Part shown: in pieces, positions 6,495 to 15,958 of the stretch
Layout: every line of letters starts with the position of its first letter
How positions within the stretch are numbered: position 1 is the first letter of the stretch
Assembly: GCA_015233335.1 (NCBI GenBank)
Contig: JADFXX010000015.1
Location: forward strand, 550-42,070
DNA: 41,521 bases
Direction: 5' to 3'
Origin: Candidatus Omnitrophota bacterium
GTDB lineage: Bacteria; Omnitrophota; Gorgyraeia; Zapsychrales; Fredricksoniimonadaceae
Notes under the pieces: generated by a model
What the model saw: the letters and a program-made list of their open reading frames with translations, nothing else
Told to the model about the DNA's origin: nothing
Databases searched by the model: none
Made by a program: the position numbers and the translations under genes

Positions 6495-8213
6495 ATGAAT
6501 TTAAACAACCTGAAACATTATCAAAAAAGGGCCTTTGTCCCTGAAAGTGTTGACTTAACAGATGCGGTCAAGGTCGTGGATCTGTATAAACAATTAGAGA
6601 AGCGCTCGATCAGTTCGGTTGAGGGCCTGAAACAGTGGATCGCTGACCGTTCAGAACTGGACGCGGCTTTGTCCGAGACCGGTTCTATTTTATATATTCG
6701 CATGACCTGTCAAACAGATGATCCGAAGACCTCCCGGGAATATACCCGTTTTGTTCAAACTGTGATGCCTGCCGTTCGGCCGGTCAGCGACCTTCTAAAC
6801 CACAAATATCTCCGTGAACGCGGTTCTTTTCCTTTGGATGATGGATATTATCAGATTTATGACCGCAGCGTTCGCACGGATGTAGAGCTGTTTTCAGATA
6901 AAAATGTACCTTTACAGACAAAGGTAGATTTGTTAAGCCAGGAATATCAAACCTTATGCGGGGCGATGACCGTTATGTTTGAGGATAAAGAACAAACATT
7001 GCCGCAGATGAGCAAATATCTTTTACAAACAGATCGAAGTTTACGTGAACAAGCATGGAGAGCGACAAGTCAGCGTCGTATTAAAGATAAAGATCAATTT
7101 GAACAAATATTCGATCAGATGTTTGCGTTACGAAATACCATTGCCCAAAATGCAGGCTATTCAAGTTTTATGGATTACCAGTTTAAGGTTTATCATCGTT
7201 TTGACTATACGCCAAGGGATTGCCAAGAATATCACAAGACTATTGAAAAGCTGGTCGTTCCTTTAAATAAAAGAATTTTAAGCAAACGTCAGGACCAATT
7301 GAGATTAAAATCCCTGCGTCCATGGGATACCATGGTTGACCCAATGGGGAAGAAACCGCTCGCGCCTTTCAAGGATGTTCAACAATTGGTTCAGGGGGCG
7401 TATACGATTTTTAATAAATTAGACAAAGATTTTGGCATTCAATTTAAGGAAATGATGGATAGGGGGCTTTTGGATTTGGCCAGCCGGCCCGGGAAAGCTC
7501 CGGGAGGTTATCAAAACACTTTAAACGAGTCTCGTAAGCCGTTTATTTTTATGAATGCTGTTGGTATTGATGATGATGTGCGCACATTACTGCACGAGGC
7601 GGGCCATGCGTTTCATGCTTGGGCCTCTGCCCATGAGCCGCTGTTAGACTATCGGCATGCCCCTATGGAATTTTGTGAAGTTGCTTCTATGTCCATGGAG
7701 CTGATCGCGGGCGAATATTTAAGTGAGTTTTATGCTCCCCCTGATTTGAACAGATCCAGCCGTGAACATATAGAAGGAATTATTCAAACCTTGGCATGGG
7801 TGGCTAATATAGATGCTTTCCAGCACTGGCTTTATTCGCATCCCAGACATACATCGGAAGAACGCCGTAGTGCGTGGATTTCAATTTATGAGCAATTCGG
7901 GGGCAATTTTATAGACTGGAGTGATTTGAAGGATATAAAATCTTATTTATGGCATCGGCAATTACATATTTTTGAAGTTCCTTTTTACTATATCGAATAC
8001 GGGATCGCCCAGTTAGGGGCCCTGCAAGTTTGGCTTAATTTACGCCGGGACCCTCTCAAAGCCCTAAAGGACTATAAGTATGGGCTTTCTTTGGGGGGAT
8101 CCCGTCCGGTAGTTGAATTATTCAACGCCGCAGGGATTTCTTTTGACTTCTCTGAAAAGATCATCAAGCCTTTGGTTGAAGCGCTGGAACTGGAATGGGA
8201 GAAGTTTGCTTGA
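6495..8213 (+). CDS. M3 family oligoendopeptidase (PepF/thimet-oligopeptidase-like)
   Basis: A zinc metallopeptidase of 572 residues, predicted cytoplasmic, that cleaves short peptides. The gluzincin motif HEAGHAFH (367-374) supplies two zinc ligands and the catalytic Glu, and EFCEVASMSME about 25 residues later supplies the third ligand. The N-terminal helical lobe is typical of M3 oligoendopeptidases. A TTG at 6471 would add eight residues, but it lies inside the rpmB promoter; the ATG at 6495 is preferred, with AAGGG 14 nt upstream. The stop codon overlaps the start of the next gene (TGATG). Confidence 0.88.
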   Translation: MNLNNLKHYQKRAFVPESVDLTDAVKVVDLYKQLEKRSISSVEGLKQWIADRSELDAALSETGSILYIRMTCQTDDPKTSREYTRFVQTVMPAVRPVSDLLNHKYLRERGSFPLDDGYYQIYDRSVRTDVELFSDKNVPLQTKVDLLSQEYQTLCGAMTVMFEDKEQTLPQMSKYLLQTDRSLREQAWRATSQRRIKDKDQFEQIFDQMFALRNTIAQNAGYSSFMDYQFKVYHRFDYTPRDCQEYHKTIEKLVVPLNKRILSKRQDQLRLKSLRPWDTMVDPMGKKPLAPFKDVQQLVQGAYTIFNKLDKDFGIQFKEMMDRGLLDLASRPGKAPGGYQNTLNESRKPFIFMNAVGIDDDVRTLLHEAGHAFHAWASAHEPLLDYRHAPMEFCEVASMSMELIAGEYLSEFYAPPDLNRSSREHIEGIIQTLAWVANIDAFQHWLYSHPRHTSEERRSAWISIYEQFGGNFIDWSDLKDIKSYLWHRQLHIFEVPFYYIEYGIAQLGALQVWLNLRRDPLKALKDYKYGLSLGGSRPVVELFNAAGISFDFSEKIIKPLVEALELEWEKFA

Positions 8214-8752
8214 TGCGTAAATTATCTCATGAAGAAATTGTGACCCGACAGATAGAAAAGATAAAAAGCCCAAGGCTGCCGTTATGTGTGGTATTAAATA
8301 ATATCCGCAGTCTACATAATGTTGGTGCTATTTTTCGAACGGCAGACGCGGTGGGGCTTGAGAAAATTTGGTTGTGCGGTATCACAGGATTCCCTCCTCA
8401 GGGAGGCATTGCTAAAACGGCTTTAGGATCACAGGACCATGTGCCTTGGGAATATCGTGAAGATGTTATAGGATTAATTAGGGATTTAAAACAAGAGGGT
8501 TATCAGATCGTTCTCTTGGAACAAATGCACGGTTCTTTTAGTCATGATGCATTCAAGCCGAAAACTGCGGTATGTTTGGTAGTCGGCAATGAAGTCAGCG
8601 GCATCGCATCTGAACTTCAATCTTTATGTGACGCGGCGATTGAGATTGAGATGGATGGGGTTAAGAATTCTTTGAATGTGGCTGTGGCTTTCGGGATTGC
8701 GGCCTACCAGCTTCGGGGCCATCTTAAAAAAGCAGGCAGCCTGAGAGCGTAA
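8213..8752 (+). CDS. SpoU/TrmH-family RNA 2'-O-methyltransferase
   Basis: A SPOUT-fold enzyme that uses SAM to methylate a ribose 2'-OH in tRNA or rRNA. The three SpoU motifs are visible: NNIRSLHNVGAIFRTADAVG near the N-terminus, VVGNEVSGI, and the knot-forming IEMDGVKNSLNVAVAFGIAAY. The ATG at 8213 shares its A with the TGA of the upstream gene and has GGGAGAAG about 9 nt before it; an alternative ATG at 8195 would place the start inside that Shine-Dalgarno sequence. At 179 residues it resembles small TrmL/TrmH types; the target nucleotide is unknown. Confidence 0.88.
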   Translation: MRKLSHEEIVTRQIEKIKSPRLPLCVVLNNIRSLHNVGAIFRTADAVGLEKIWLCGITGFPPQGGIAKTALGSQDHVPWEYREDVIGLIRDLKQEGYQIVLLEQMHGSFSHDAFKPKTAVCLVVGNEVSGIASELQSLCDAAIEIEMDGVKNSLNVAVAFGIAAYQLRGHLKKAGSLRA

Positions 8753-8754
8753 AC

Positions 8755-10869
8755 ATGAAAATTCCTATCAATAAAATTCTAATGACAATAGCACGCTATG
8801 AATTTCTCTGGGGCGTGCTTTTTCCTTTTGTCTTATGGGTTTTCTGTTTCCATGATTTCTTTTCCGGGCGAATACGTTTTGAGGTCGATGCTATCTCTTA
8901 TGCCAATCATATAGGTTTTTACACAGATCAGCTAAGCAAGGGGATTTTTCCGCTTTGGGACCCCTCATGGTTTAGCGGAGCGCCTTATCATTTCTTTCTA
9001 AGACGAATCGGAGATGTTAACCCGTTATTATCCCTGATCGTGTTCCTCAAATGGCTGGGAGTAGCGTCTCCTGTGGCCTATATGATCTTTTTGGGGGGGT
9101 ATTATTTCTTGGCCATGTGGGCCTTTTATTTAATCACACGTTTTCTTTTGACTGATCGTTTTTATGCCTTTGCGGCCTATATTCTTTTACTTTTTTCATC
9201 GTGGGGACCTGAATTATTTTATAACTATATCATTATAATTTTTGTGCCTGTGATTTGGTTTTTTTATTTCATGTTGCGTTTTTCAACTCATCCCCAGCGC
9301 TCTAGTTTGTTAGGCATATGTTTGAGCCTCGGTATCATCATGACCACCTATATCCCATTTTATTTTCTTACCGTTTTAACGGTATTTATCTTTTTTTATA
9401 TATTATTTTATAGTCGTCAATTCTTAGATGCGTTCAAAAGAAGTTTATTATTCATGCGTGGGAACAAATTCTTCATTGTCTTGTGTATAATCTTTCTTCT
9501 TGTTTCCTGTGTTCCCGCTCTGGTTTTTTACCGCGAATCAAGGGCCGGTGAGTTTGCTCTTCCCGGACGTCATGCCGGGGCGGATACTTCTTCTGTGGTA
9601 GCGGTAGGGTTAGACAGCATTGCCAGCGGTGATCTTGTTAATCACGGGTATTTTGACAGGCTTTTCTCCGATCACCCTCATTTGCTGATGGGGGATATTT
9701 TTATCCCTTATTTATTTTTTGTGATTTTACTGTCTACAACCTTAGCACGCGTCAATAAATTAGTCTTGTTTTTGCTTTTTAATATTATGGCTTTAACTCT
9801 CATCAGCATCACTTCAGCCGCCAAGATACATCATTTTCTTTTTACCCATATTTTATTCTTTAAATTCATCAGGCAAATTTATTATTTTTTCTGGCTGGCA
9901 ATACTTCCAATGGGTATTCTGTTGTCTTTAACAGCTTTCAAATCTTTGTTGGCAGGTATGGATGCCTGCCGCAATAAAACGGGATGGCTGATTAATATAA
10001 TTCTTTGTTACATTATTTTCGTAATTTTCTTATTAAAATGCGGCGGAAATCTTGGGGGAGCCTGGATTTCCATTTTTTTAAGCTTCTTATTTTTTCCCAT
10101 ATATTTATATTTTAAAAAGAATTTCTCCCGTCCCGTTGGTTTTTGTTTATTATTTTTATCGGTATTTATTCAGTCCGCTCAAGTGTATGGATTGTTATCT
10201 GATCGGTTATATAACGAACAACAACAGCCGGTTATTCATCCGGATCAATCCCGGCAGATCCCCGAAAAGCTCCAACCTCTTAATCTGTATTATGCTTCAC
10301 AATGGTTTACGGTCTTAGTCAACCATATTAATCCTCTGGTGTTAGACGCCTACCGAAGCCACCCATTTGTGCTTTATGAGAATGTCATTCCTTATGAAGA
10401 AAGTTCTTCATTTTTTAATCTGTTAGAAAGAATAATGGCCGCTAATGCCAACATCGCTTATGTGCCAAAACCCGAAACAGGCCCTGATGTTTGGCAAAGC
10501 AAACCGGACACTTTAGCTGTGGCTAATATCAACCCCATTGCTGCCGGGCAGGTGTCTCTTGTAAGCGCTGATCCAAACACCATAAGGTTAAAAACACATC
10601 TTCATGCGCGCCAGTTTTTGGTGATCAATGATAATTTTCACAGCGATTGGCATGCGTTTATCAATGGCCGGCAAACCCCTTTATACAGGGCCAACGTTGC
10701 TTTTAAAGGTCTTTGGGTTCCTGCCGGTGAGTCTGATGTTTTGCTCAGGTTTTCTCACCCCCTGCGTTATGCCGGGCATTTTATGCTGATCGCTATTTTT
10801 TGGGGAACATTCGTATATTTGCTTGTGCTTATAAAATCAGACAAGAGAATAGTAAAATCCGATGCTTAA
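8755..10869 (+). CDS. Large polytopic membrane protein, YfhO-like
   Basis: A 704-residue protein with roughly a dozen hydrophobic segments and a C-terminal extracytoplasmic domain. The first loop carries acidic residues and DPSWFSGAPY, a pattern seen in GT-C-like YfhO proteins. The C-terminal part has SDWHAFINGRQTPLYRANV and WVPAGESDVLLRF, the YfhO beta-domain signature, followed by a last membrane helix. YfhO proteins are linked to glycosylation of cell-wall polymers or lipids. It starts 2 nt after the methylase stop and overlaps the next gene by 8 nt. Substrate unknown. Confidence 0.75.
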   Translation: MKIPINKILMTIARYEFLWGVLFPFVLWVFCFHDFFSGRIRFEVDAISYANHIGFYTDQLSKGIFPLWDPSWFSGAPYHFFLRRIGDVNPLLSLIVFLKWLGVASPVAYMIFLGGYYFLAMWAFYLITRFLLTDRFYAFAAYILLLFSSWGPELFYNYIIIIFVPVIWFFYFMLRFSTHPQRSSLLGICLSLGIIMTTYIPFYFLTVLTVFIFFYILFYSRQFLDAFKRSLLFMRGNKFFIVLCIIFLLVSCVPALVFYRESRAGEFALPGRHAGADTSSVVAVGLDSIASGDLVNHGYFDRLFSDHPHLLMGDIFIPYLFFVILLSTTLARVNKLVLFLLFNIMALTLISITSAAKIHHFLFTHILFFKFIRQIYYFFWLAILPMGILLSLTAFKSLLAGMDACRNKTGWLINIILCYIIFVIFLLKCGGNLGGAWISIFLSFLFFPIYLYFKKNFSRPVGFCLLFLSVFIQSAQVYGLLSDRLYNEQQQPVIHPDQSRQIPEKLQPLNLYYASQWFTVLVNHINPLVLDAYRSHPFVLYENVIPYEESSSFFNLLERIMAANANIAYVPKPETGPDVWQSKPDTLAVANINPIAAGQVSLVSADPNTIRLKTHLHARQFLVINDNFHSDWHAFINGRQTPLYRANVAFKGLWVPAGESDVLLRFSHPLRYAGHFMLIAIFWGTFVYLLVLIKSDKRIVKSDA

Positions 10870-11785
10870 TGTGCTGATGAATACTGTGAAATGGTTCTTG
10901 ACCCGGGTTGGGATCATTTATTTTATTGTTTTTGTGTTTTTTATGTCTTGCGTAGACTTAAAGATTCTTGACTCACGGATTAAAATCAGGCATTTAAATG
11001 CCGTTATTCCCAATTTTGCCGGTATGATTATTTTTTCTAAACATCATGATTCAAGCCGTACGGTTGATTGGACAGCGTATAAGAATTATTTTGAGCTTAT
11101 TTTACGTTTTATGCCGGATGATGCGGTTGCTAAGCAATTACTCGGGTTCGTTGATTATCATATGGGGCAACAGGACAAGTCCATTGATCTGTTTAAAAGC
11201 GTTTCCGTGATTAACGGACAGGGCCTTTTTTGGTCTAATTATAATTTAGGCGTTATTTATTATAAAAAGGGGATGTTAGAGCAGGCCTCCCAGTATTTGT
11301 TAAAAGCGATCGCGTCTAACCGGCAGTTGACCCTACTCATCATGCAGAATTCCATTATTTATAAACAGATTTTTGCCAGTAGTTATTTTACGTTTTCTTT
11401 AAATGATGAAATGAACGATGCGTTAAGCGGTGCGTATATATTGTTGTTGTCCTGTCTGCGTTCGCAGGGGAAATATAATCAAATGCTTGTTATCGCGAGC
11501 AAAGCGATCGATCAGGCGAATTTGCTTTACAAGGATGCTTTCTTTTATTATGCGGGACTTGGGGGCATGGGTCTGGGTCAAATGGAAAACGCCTATTTAT
11601 TTTTTCAAAAAAGCATAAGCTTAGAAAAAAATAATCCGGATGTGTATTTTTATCTTGCGGATATTTTTCAAAGCAAGGGGCAGGAGGCCCAGGCCAGGAA
11701 ATTTCTGGAAATTTCCTATTCCCTTCATCAGAAGAACGACGCAAGATTTCCGTATGATCAAAAGATTAATCTCAGGTTTTTTTAA
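10862..11785 (+). CDS. Membrane-anchored TPR-repeat protein
   Basis: A 307-residue protein with an N-terminal hydrophobic anchor (about 14-32) followed by tetratricopeptide-like repeats: VAKQLLGFVDYHMGQQDKSIDLF, then WSNYNLGVIYYKKGMLEQASQYL, and near the end NPDVYFYLADIFQSKGQEAQAR. It overlaps the upstream YfhO-like gene by 8 nt, so the two are translationally coupled and may form a complex at the membrane. No catalytic motif is visible. Confidence 0.75.
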   Translation: MLNVLMNTVKWFLTRVGIIYFIVFVFFMSCVDLKILDSRIKIRHLNAVIPNFAGMIIFSKHHDSSRTVDWTAYKNYFELILRFMPDDAVAKQLLGFVDYHMGQQDKSIDLFKSVSVINGQGLFWSNYNLGVIYYKKGMLEQASQYLLKAIASNRQLTLLIMQNSIIYKQIFASSYFTFSLNDEMNDALSGAYILLLSCLRSQGKYNQMLVIASKAIDQANLLYKDAFFYYAGLGGMGLGQMENAYLFFQKSISLEKNNPDVYFYLADIFQSKGQEAQARKFLEISYSLHQKNDARFPYDQKINLRFF

Positions 11786-11815
11786 CACTTGCTTCTAACT
11801 CCGCTAGAAGAAGTC

Positions 11816-11844
11816 TTGCAAAAAAATCAAGCAGCGTTTAGAAT
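11816..11844 (+). promoter_or_regulatory. Promoter for the 11852 gene, possibly leaderless
   Basis: The -35 box TTGCAA (11816-11821) and the -10 box TAGAAT (11839-11844) are 17 nt apart. The expected start, about 7 nt after the -10 box, falls at 11851, one base before the ATG at 11852. No Shine-Dalgarno sequence is seen before that ATG. Confidence 0.6.
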
Positions 11845-11851
11845 AAATAAG

Positions 11852-12112
11852 ATGAGGATAAATAAGAAAAAGAAGCAGCTCTTAGCAGACCTGGACCCAA
11901 AAAAGCTTCTGCGCAATAAAAAGGTGATTGAAGAAATTAACCGCCATAAATGGCTGGAAAGCGAGATCGCCGGTTACGATATTGGTTTTGAAGCTGCTAC
12001 CGAAGATTGGCTTAAACGATATGCCACCGCGTGGGTCGTGTACCACGCGAACAGTAAAGTCAAACATACGGTTAAATTGATCCCACCCAAAAAAAAGCGT
12101 TTGGCCAAATGA
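11852..12112 (+). CDS. Small basic protein of unknown function (86 aa)
   Basis: Highly charged protein starting MRINKKKKQLL and ending PPKKKRLAK, with a middle part (WLESEIAGYDIGFEAATEDWLKR, shown in pieces by the two Trp) that looks alpha-helical. There is no membrane segment or signal peptide. A TTG start at 11789 would add 21 residues but would put the promoter inside the gene. The stop overlaps the next start (ATGA), so it is coupled to the nucleotidyltransferase-like protein and the two may act as a pair. Lysine-rich ends suggest nucleic-acid contact, but this is a guess. Confidence 0.7.
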   Translation: MRINKKKKQLLADLDPKKLLRNKKVIEEINRHKWLESEIAGYDIGFEAATEDWLKRYATAWVVYHANSKVKHTVKLIPPKKKRLAK

Positions 12113-12858
12113 AGCCCAGTCAGCTTAAAGATATTAATAAACTTCCCGCGGTTATCCAGGGTCCCGTCAGCCAATTTGCATTAAAACTGTTGGAAAAATT
12201 GACGGATAATATTAAGGCTATACTTGTTCACGGCTCATCTGCCGGGATCAATTATAATCCGGGTGTTTCCAATGTTAATGTTGCGATCATTGTTGAAAAG
12301 CTGGATTTCAATGTTTTAAAGCAAGTTTTTGGCTTGCTCAAAGAGGCTCGTCGGCATAAAATAGCGCCTCCTTTATTGCTGACTCAGGAATATGTGAATA
12401 AAGCTCTTGATGTCTTTCCGATTGAATTTAGTGAGATCAAAGAACGGCATATCACTATCTTTGGAGATGATTTTTTTACGAATTTGGATATCCCTCTGAA
12501 AGATGTTCGGCTGTTGTGTGAACAACAAGTGAAGGGAAAGCTATTGCATCTGCGTCAGGCGTATCTGACCATCGGTTCCAGCCCCGCAATGTTAAAGAAT
12601 TTCGTATCCAAAGCTTTTAGTGATTTACTTCCCGTTTTCCGCAGGTTGATCGATCTTAAAGGTGAGGTCCCCTGCGAGCGAAAAGAAGACATGCTCCATC
12701 AATTAGCTGTAATTTTTTCTTTGGATGGGCCTTTATTGTTGGCGCTCTATCATGATAAAGCCAAAAAAATTTTAATTTCTCCGCAACAAGTTGAACTTCA
12801 TTTTCAGAATTTTATTAATCAGCTAGAGACCTTGTCCCGCCACATGGATTCATTATGA
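12109..12858 (+). CDS. Nucleotidyltransferase-fold protein lacking the catalytic aspartates
   Basis: A 249-residue protein. Residues 37-62 match the N-terminal motif of the MNT/Pol-beta nucleotidyltransferase superfamily: ILVHGSSAGINYNPGVSNVNVAIIV. In active enzymes this reads GSxARG...SDxDLxV; here both metal-binding aspartates are asparagines (N55 and N57), so it is probably catalytically dead or binds nucleotide only. The remainder is helical with no motif I recognise. Starts and stops overlap both neighbours by 4 nt, so it belongs to a tight operon with the small basic protein before and the TPM protein after. Confidence 0.65.
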   Translation: MKPSQLKDINKLPAVIQGPVSQFALKLLEKLTDNIKAILVHGSSAGINYNPGVSNVNVAIIVEKLDFNVLKQVFGLLKEARRHKIAPPLLLTQEYVNKALDVFPIEFSEIKERHITIFGDDFFTNLDIPLKDVRLLCEQQVKGKLLHLRQAYLTIGSSPAMLKNFVSKAFSDLLPVFRRLIDLKGEVPCERKEDMLHQLAVIFSLDGPLLLALYHDKAKKILISPQQVELHFQNFINQLETLSRHMDSL

Positions 12859-13628
12859 AATCCCCCTTAGGCCTGATATCGGCCAGCTTTTATAGCTTCC
12901 TAACGGCCCTTTGGTTCTTATTAATCGTTGGTTTTATCCCCATTGCTAATGCCCAAAATCCTTCTTTTCCGGCAGCAAACGGCTATGTCGTTGACCAAAG
13001 CGGCATCATTGATAGTGCGACAAAAAATCGTCTCGAAGGCTGGATTCTTGAATTAAAACAAAAAACCACCGCAGAAGTTGCAGTTGTTACCGTTGATAGT
13101 ACAGCCCCCTTGACTCTTGAGGATTACGCGGTCAAGTTATTTCAACGATTTGGAGTTGGGCAAAAGGGCAAAGATAATGGGGTTTTACTGCTCATTGCCT
13201 ATAAAGATCGTCATATGCGTATTGAAGTAGGCTACGGCCTAGAAGGAGCTGTAACGGACGCCTTAAGCAATCGCATCATTAATTCAATTATCGTTCCTGA
13301 ATTTAAAGCGGGTCAGTATTCTCAAGGTATAGAAAAAGGAACCGCGGCTATTGTCACATTAATTGCTAAAGAGTATAATGTTACACTTACCGGTGTTCCC
13401 CAGACCGACTATCAGGAGAATCAAGGCAGTTCTTTTTGGACCCTGCTGTTAATTCTCTGCATTTTTTTATCTTTTGCTTTAAGCCGTGGGGGTATGTTTC
13501 TCCCTTTATTCTTGGGCAGCGGATATTCATCTGGTGGCAGGGGATATGGTGGCGGAGGGTTTAGCGGTGGTTTTGGAGGTTTTGGAGGAGGTATGAGCGG
13601 CGGCGGTGGGGCAAGCGGAAGCTGGTAA
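12855..13628 (+). CDS. TPM-domain protein (YgcG family), secreted and membrane-anchored
   Basis: A 257-residue protein with an N-terminal signal peptide ending at ANA (about residue 33). A TPM domain follows, with YVVDQSGIIDSATKNRLEGW and DNGVLLLIAYKDRHMRIEVGYGLEG. A transmembrane helix (around 195-215) and a glycine/serine-rich tail ending SGSW complete the YgcG layout. Family members occur beside LemA, as here. The role is not settled; TPM domains have been tied to photosystem repair in plants and to envelope stress in bacteria. Confidence 0.88.
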   Translation: MKSPLGLISASFYSFLTALWFLLIVGFIPIANAQNPSFPAANGYVVDQSGIIDSATKNRLEGWILELKQKTTAEVAVVTVDSTAPLTLEDYAVKLFQRFGVGQKGKDNGVLLLIAYKDRHMRIEVGYGLEGAVTDALSNRIINSIIVPEFKAGQYSQGIEKGTAAIVTLIAKEYNVTLTGVPQTDYQENQGSSFWTLLLILCIFLSFALSRGGMFLPLFLGSGYSSGGRGYGGGGFSGGFGGFGGGMSGGGGASGSW

Positions 13629-13726
13629 TCTTGGGATCAGCAGGTGCCCTTGACCTCAATAATGTGGAGGCTAAGGACAGGCCCCGCGTTATAAGGCAAG
13701 AGAACTTTTATTAGATAGGAGATAAT

Positions 13727-14293
13727 ATGAACAAGTTATGGATCGCGTTAGGAATTATTGCTGTCATTGTTTTTATCGCCTTTGGCTGGTATCAGAGTGG
13801 GTATAATCAGATGGTCAGTCTTGATCAGCAGGTCAAGTCAAGCTGGGCTCAGGTGGAAAATCAGCTGCAGCGGCGTTTTGATCTGATCCCCAATTTAGTG
13901 AATACGGTCAAAGGTTATGCCGCCCATGAAAAAGATATTCTGGAAGAAGTCACCCGTTTAAGAAGTCAATGGGGACAGGCGGCATCTATTCCTGACAAGG
14001 TGGCAGCCGCTAATTCTTTGGGTGGGGCATTGTCCCGGCTTTTAATGGTCTCTGAGAGTTATCCCAATTTAAAAGCTGATCAAAATTTCTTAGAATTGCA
14101 AAGTCAGCTGGAAGGCACTGAGAATCGCATTGCGGTCGAGCGGATGAGGTATAATCAGGCCGTTTTGCAATTTAACACGTACCAGCTGAGCTTATTTGGA
14201 AGTTTTTTTGCAGCTGCCACTCATTTGACCCAGCCAGCTGCTTATTTTAAAGCCCCGGAAGGTGCTCAACAGGCACCGGTGGTGAAATTTTAA
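13727..14293 (+). CDS. lemA: LemA family protein
   Basis: 188 residues with an N-terminal membrane helix (about 5-22) and the LemA core: SLDQQVKSSWAQVENQLQRR, then DLIPNLVNTVKGYAAHEK, and NRIAVERMRYNQAVLQFNTY in the third helix. LemA is a helical-bundle envelope protein of uncertain function. A Shine-Dalgarno sequence (ATAGGAG) precedes the ATG. It follows the TPM gene after 98 nt, in which I see no clear promoter or terminator, so both probably share a transcript. Confidence 0.92.
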   Translation: MNKLWIALGIIAVIVFIAFGWYQSGYNQMVSLDQQVKSSWAQVENQLQRRFDLIPNLVNTVKGYAAHEKDILEEVTRLRSQWGQAASIPDKVAAANSLGGALSRLLMVSESYPNLKADQNFLELQSQLEGTENRIAVERMRYNQAVLQFNTYQLSLFGSFFAAATHLTQPAAYFKAPEGAQQAPVVKF

Positions 14294-14307
14294 ATAGAAA
14301 GGTCTAT

Positions 14308-15945
14308 ATGTCTTCTTTAGAGTTAAAAAAATTATCCAATTTTTCCGGCCGTCCCGGTCCGTTACTGCTGATTATTATGGACGGAATAGGTATCGGCAAA
14401 CATGATGATAGCGACGGCGTATTTTTAGCTAAAATGCCCTGTCTGAATGAATTAATGAAATCCAAATTGTATACGCAGCTCAAAGCCCATGGGACAGCGG
14501 TTGGCCTGCCGAGCGATGAGGATATGGGCAACTCTGAAGTGGGGCACAATGCCTTAGGTTCTGGAAGAGTGTTTGATCAGGGGGCCAAACTTGTCGAGAA
14601 AGCCATCGCAAGCTCTGCTATTTTTGAGACCGAAATATGGAAGAAATTAGTCGAACGGGTCAAAAGCGAGAATAAAATTTTTCATTTTATAGGGCTGTTG
14701 TCCGATGGCAATGTGCATTCTCATATCGACCAGTTATTCGCTTTGGTCCGGCGATGTGCCCAGGAAGGGGTGCGCCGGGTCTGCATCCACGCGCTTTTAG
14801 ACGGCCGGGATGTTTATGAAAAGTCCGCTTTGACCTATATCGATCGCACCGAAAGTCTGCTTAAAGAAATAAATGAGTCACATAAGAATTTTGATTATCG
14901 TATAGCGTCCGGAGGCGGACGTATGGTGACCACCATGGACCGCTACAATGCGGATTGGTCCGTGGTCGAGCGCGGCTGGAAGGCCCATGTGTTGGGACGC
15001 GGCCGCCGTTTTGCCTCGGCCCATGAAGCCGTTGAAACATATTATAAAGAAGACCCTAAGATGACTGACCAATATTTAGATTCTTTTGTCATTGAAGACG
15101 ATGGCAGTCCGGTGGGCACTATCGAAGACGGCGATTCAGTGGTCTTTTTTAATTTCCGGGGGGATCGGGCTATTGAAATATCCACGGCTTTTGAAGCTCT
15201 TGATTTTGACAAGTTTGACCGGGTGCGTGACCCTGATGTGCTTTTTGCGGGCATGATGGAATATGATGGCGATCTGCACATTCCTAAGAATTATTTGGTC
15301 TCGCCGCCGCAGATTGACGGGGCCGTGGGGACCTATATGTGCGCTCTTGGGATCACATCTTTTGCTATTTCAGAGACTCAAAAATACGGGCATGTCACTT
15401 ATTTCTGGAATGGGAACAGGTCAGGTTACATCGATGAAAAGTTAGAAACATATATAGAAATTCCCTCGGACAAAGTCCGTTTTGATCAGGCTCCTCAAAT
15501 GAAAGCCCGGGAGATCACCGATCGGACCGTTGAATTATTAAAAAGCGGCCGGTATAAATTTGGGCGTTTAAATTTTCCCAATGGGGACATGGTCGGGCAT
15601 ACCGGCATTCCAGAGGCGATCATTGTTGCCGTCCAAACCGTTGATGAGTGTATGGTCCGGCTGTTAGAGACCATCCGTGAATTAAACGGCATTGCTATGG
15701 TGGTCGCGGACCACGGCAATGCGGATGAAATGTTCACGGTTAAAAACGGCAAGAAACAGGTCAGTACGGCCCATTCCTTAAATCCTGTGCCTTGCGCGAT
15801 CGTCGACTCCGGCTATCAGGGTGAATATGAAATGTCAAATATTCCAAATCCCGGACTGGCCAATGTGGCGGCAACTTTGTTAAATCTTTTGGGCTACGAG
15901 GCTCCAGAGGCATATGCTCCTTCTTTAATTCGTTTTACATCATAA
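14308..15945 (+). CDS. gpmI: 2,3-bisphosphoglycerate-independent phosphoglycerate mutase
   Basis: Interconverts 3- and 2-phosphoglycerate in glycolysis, using two metal ions and a phosphoserine. The N-terminus has LLIIMDGIGIGKHDDSDG with the first metal-binding Asp; MGNSEVGHNALGSGRV contains the nucleophilic serine; VADHGNADEM and the nearby histidines (MVGHTG, STAHS) complete the alkaline-phosphatase-type metal site. At 545 residues it is slightly longer than the usual 510-515. The start is preceded by AGAAAGG, and the gene follows lemA by 14 nt. Confidence 0.95.
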   Translation: MSSLELKKLSNFSGRPGPLLLIIMDGIGIGKHDDSDGVFLAKMPCLNELMKSKLYTQLKAHGTAVGLPSDEDMGNSEVGHNALGSGRVFDQGAKLVEKAIASSAIFETEIWKKLVERVKSENKIFHFIGLLSDGNVHSHIDQLFALVRRCAQEGVRRVCIHALLDGRDVYEKSALTYIDRTESLLKEINESHKNFDYRIASGGGRMVTTMDRYNADWSVVERGWKAHVLGRGRRFASAHEAVETYYKEDPKMTDQYLDSFVIEDDGSPVGTIEDGDSVVFFNFRGDRAIEISTAFEALDFDKFDRVRDPDVLFAGMMEYDGDLHIPKNYLVSPPQIDGAVGTYMCALGITSFAISETQKYGHVTYFWNGNRSGYIDEKLETYIEIPSDKVRFDQAPQMKAREITDRTVELLKSGRYKFGRLNFPNGDMVGHTGIPEAIIVAVQTVDECMVRLLETIRELNGIAMVVADHGNADEMFTVKNGKKQVSTAHSLNPVPCAIVDSGYQGEYEMSNIPNPGLANVAATLLNLLGYEAPEAYAPSLIRFTS

Positions 15946-15958
15946 GTCTTTAATTTTG

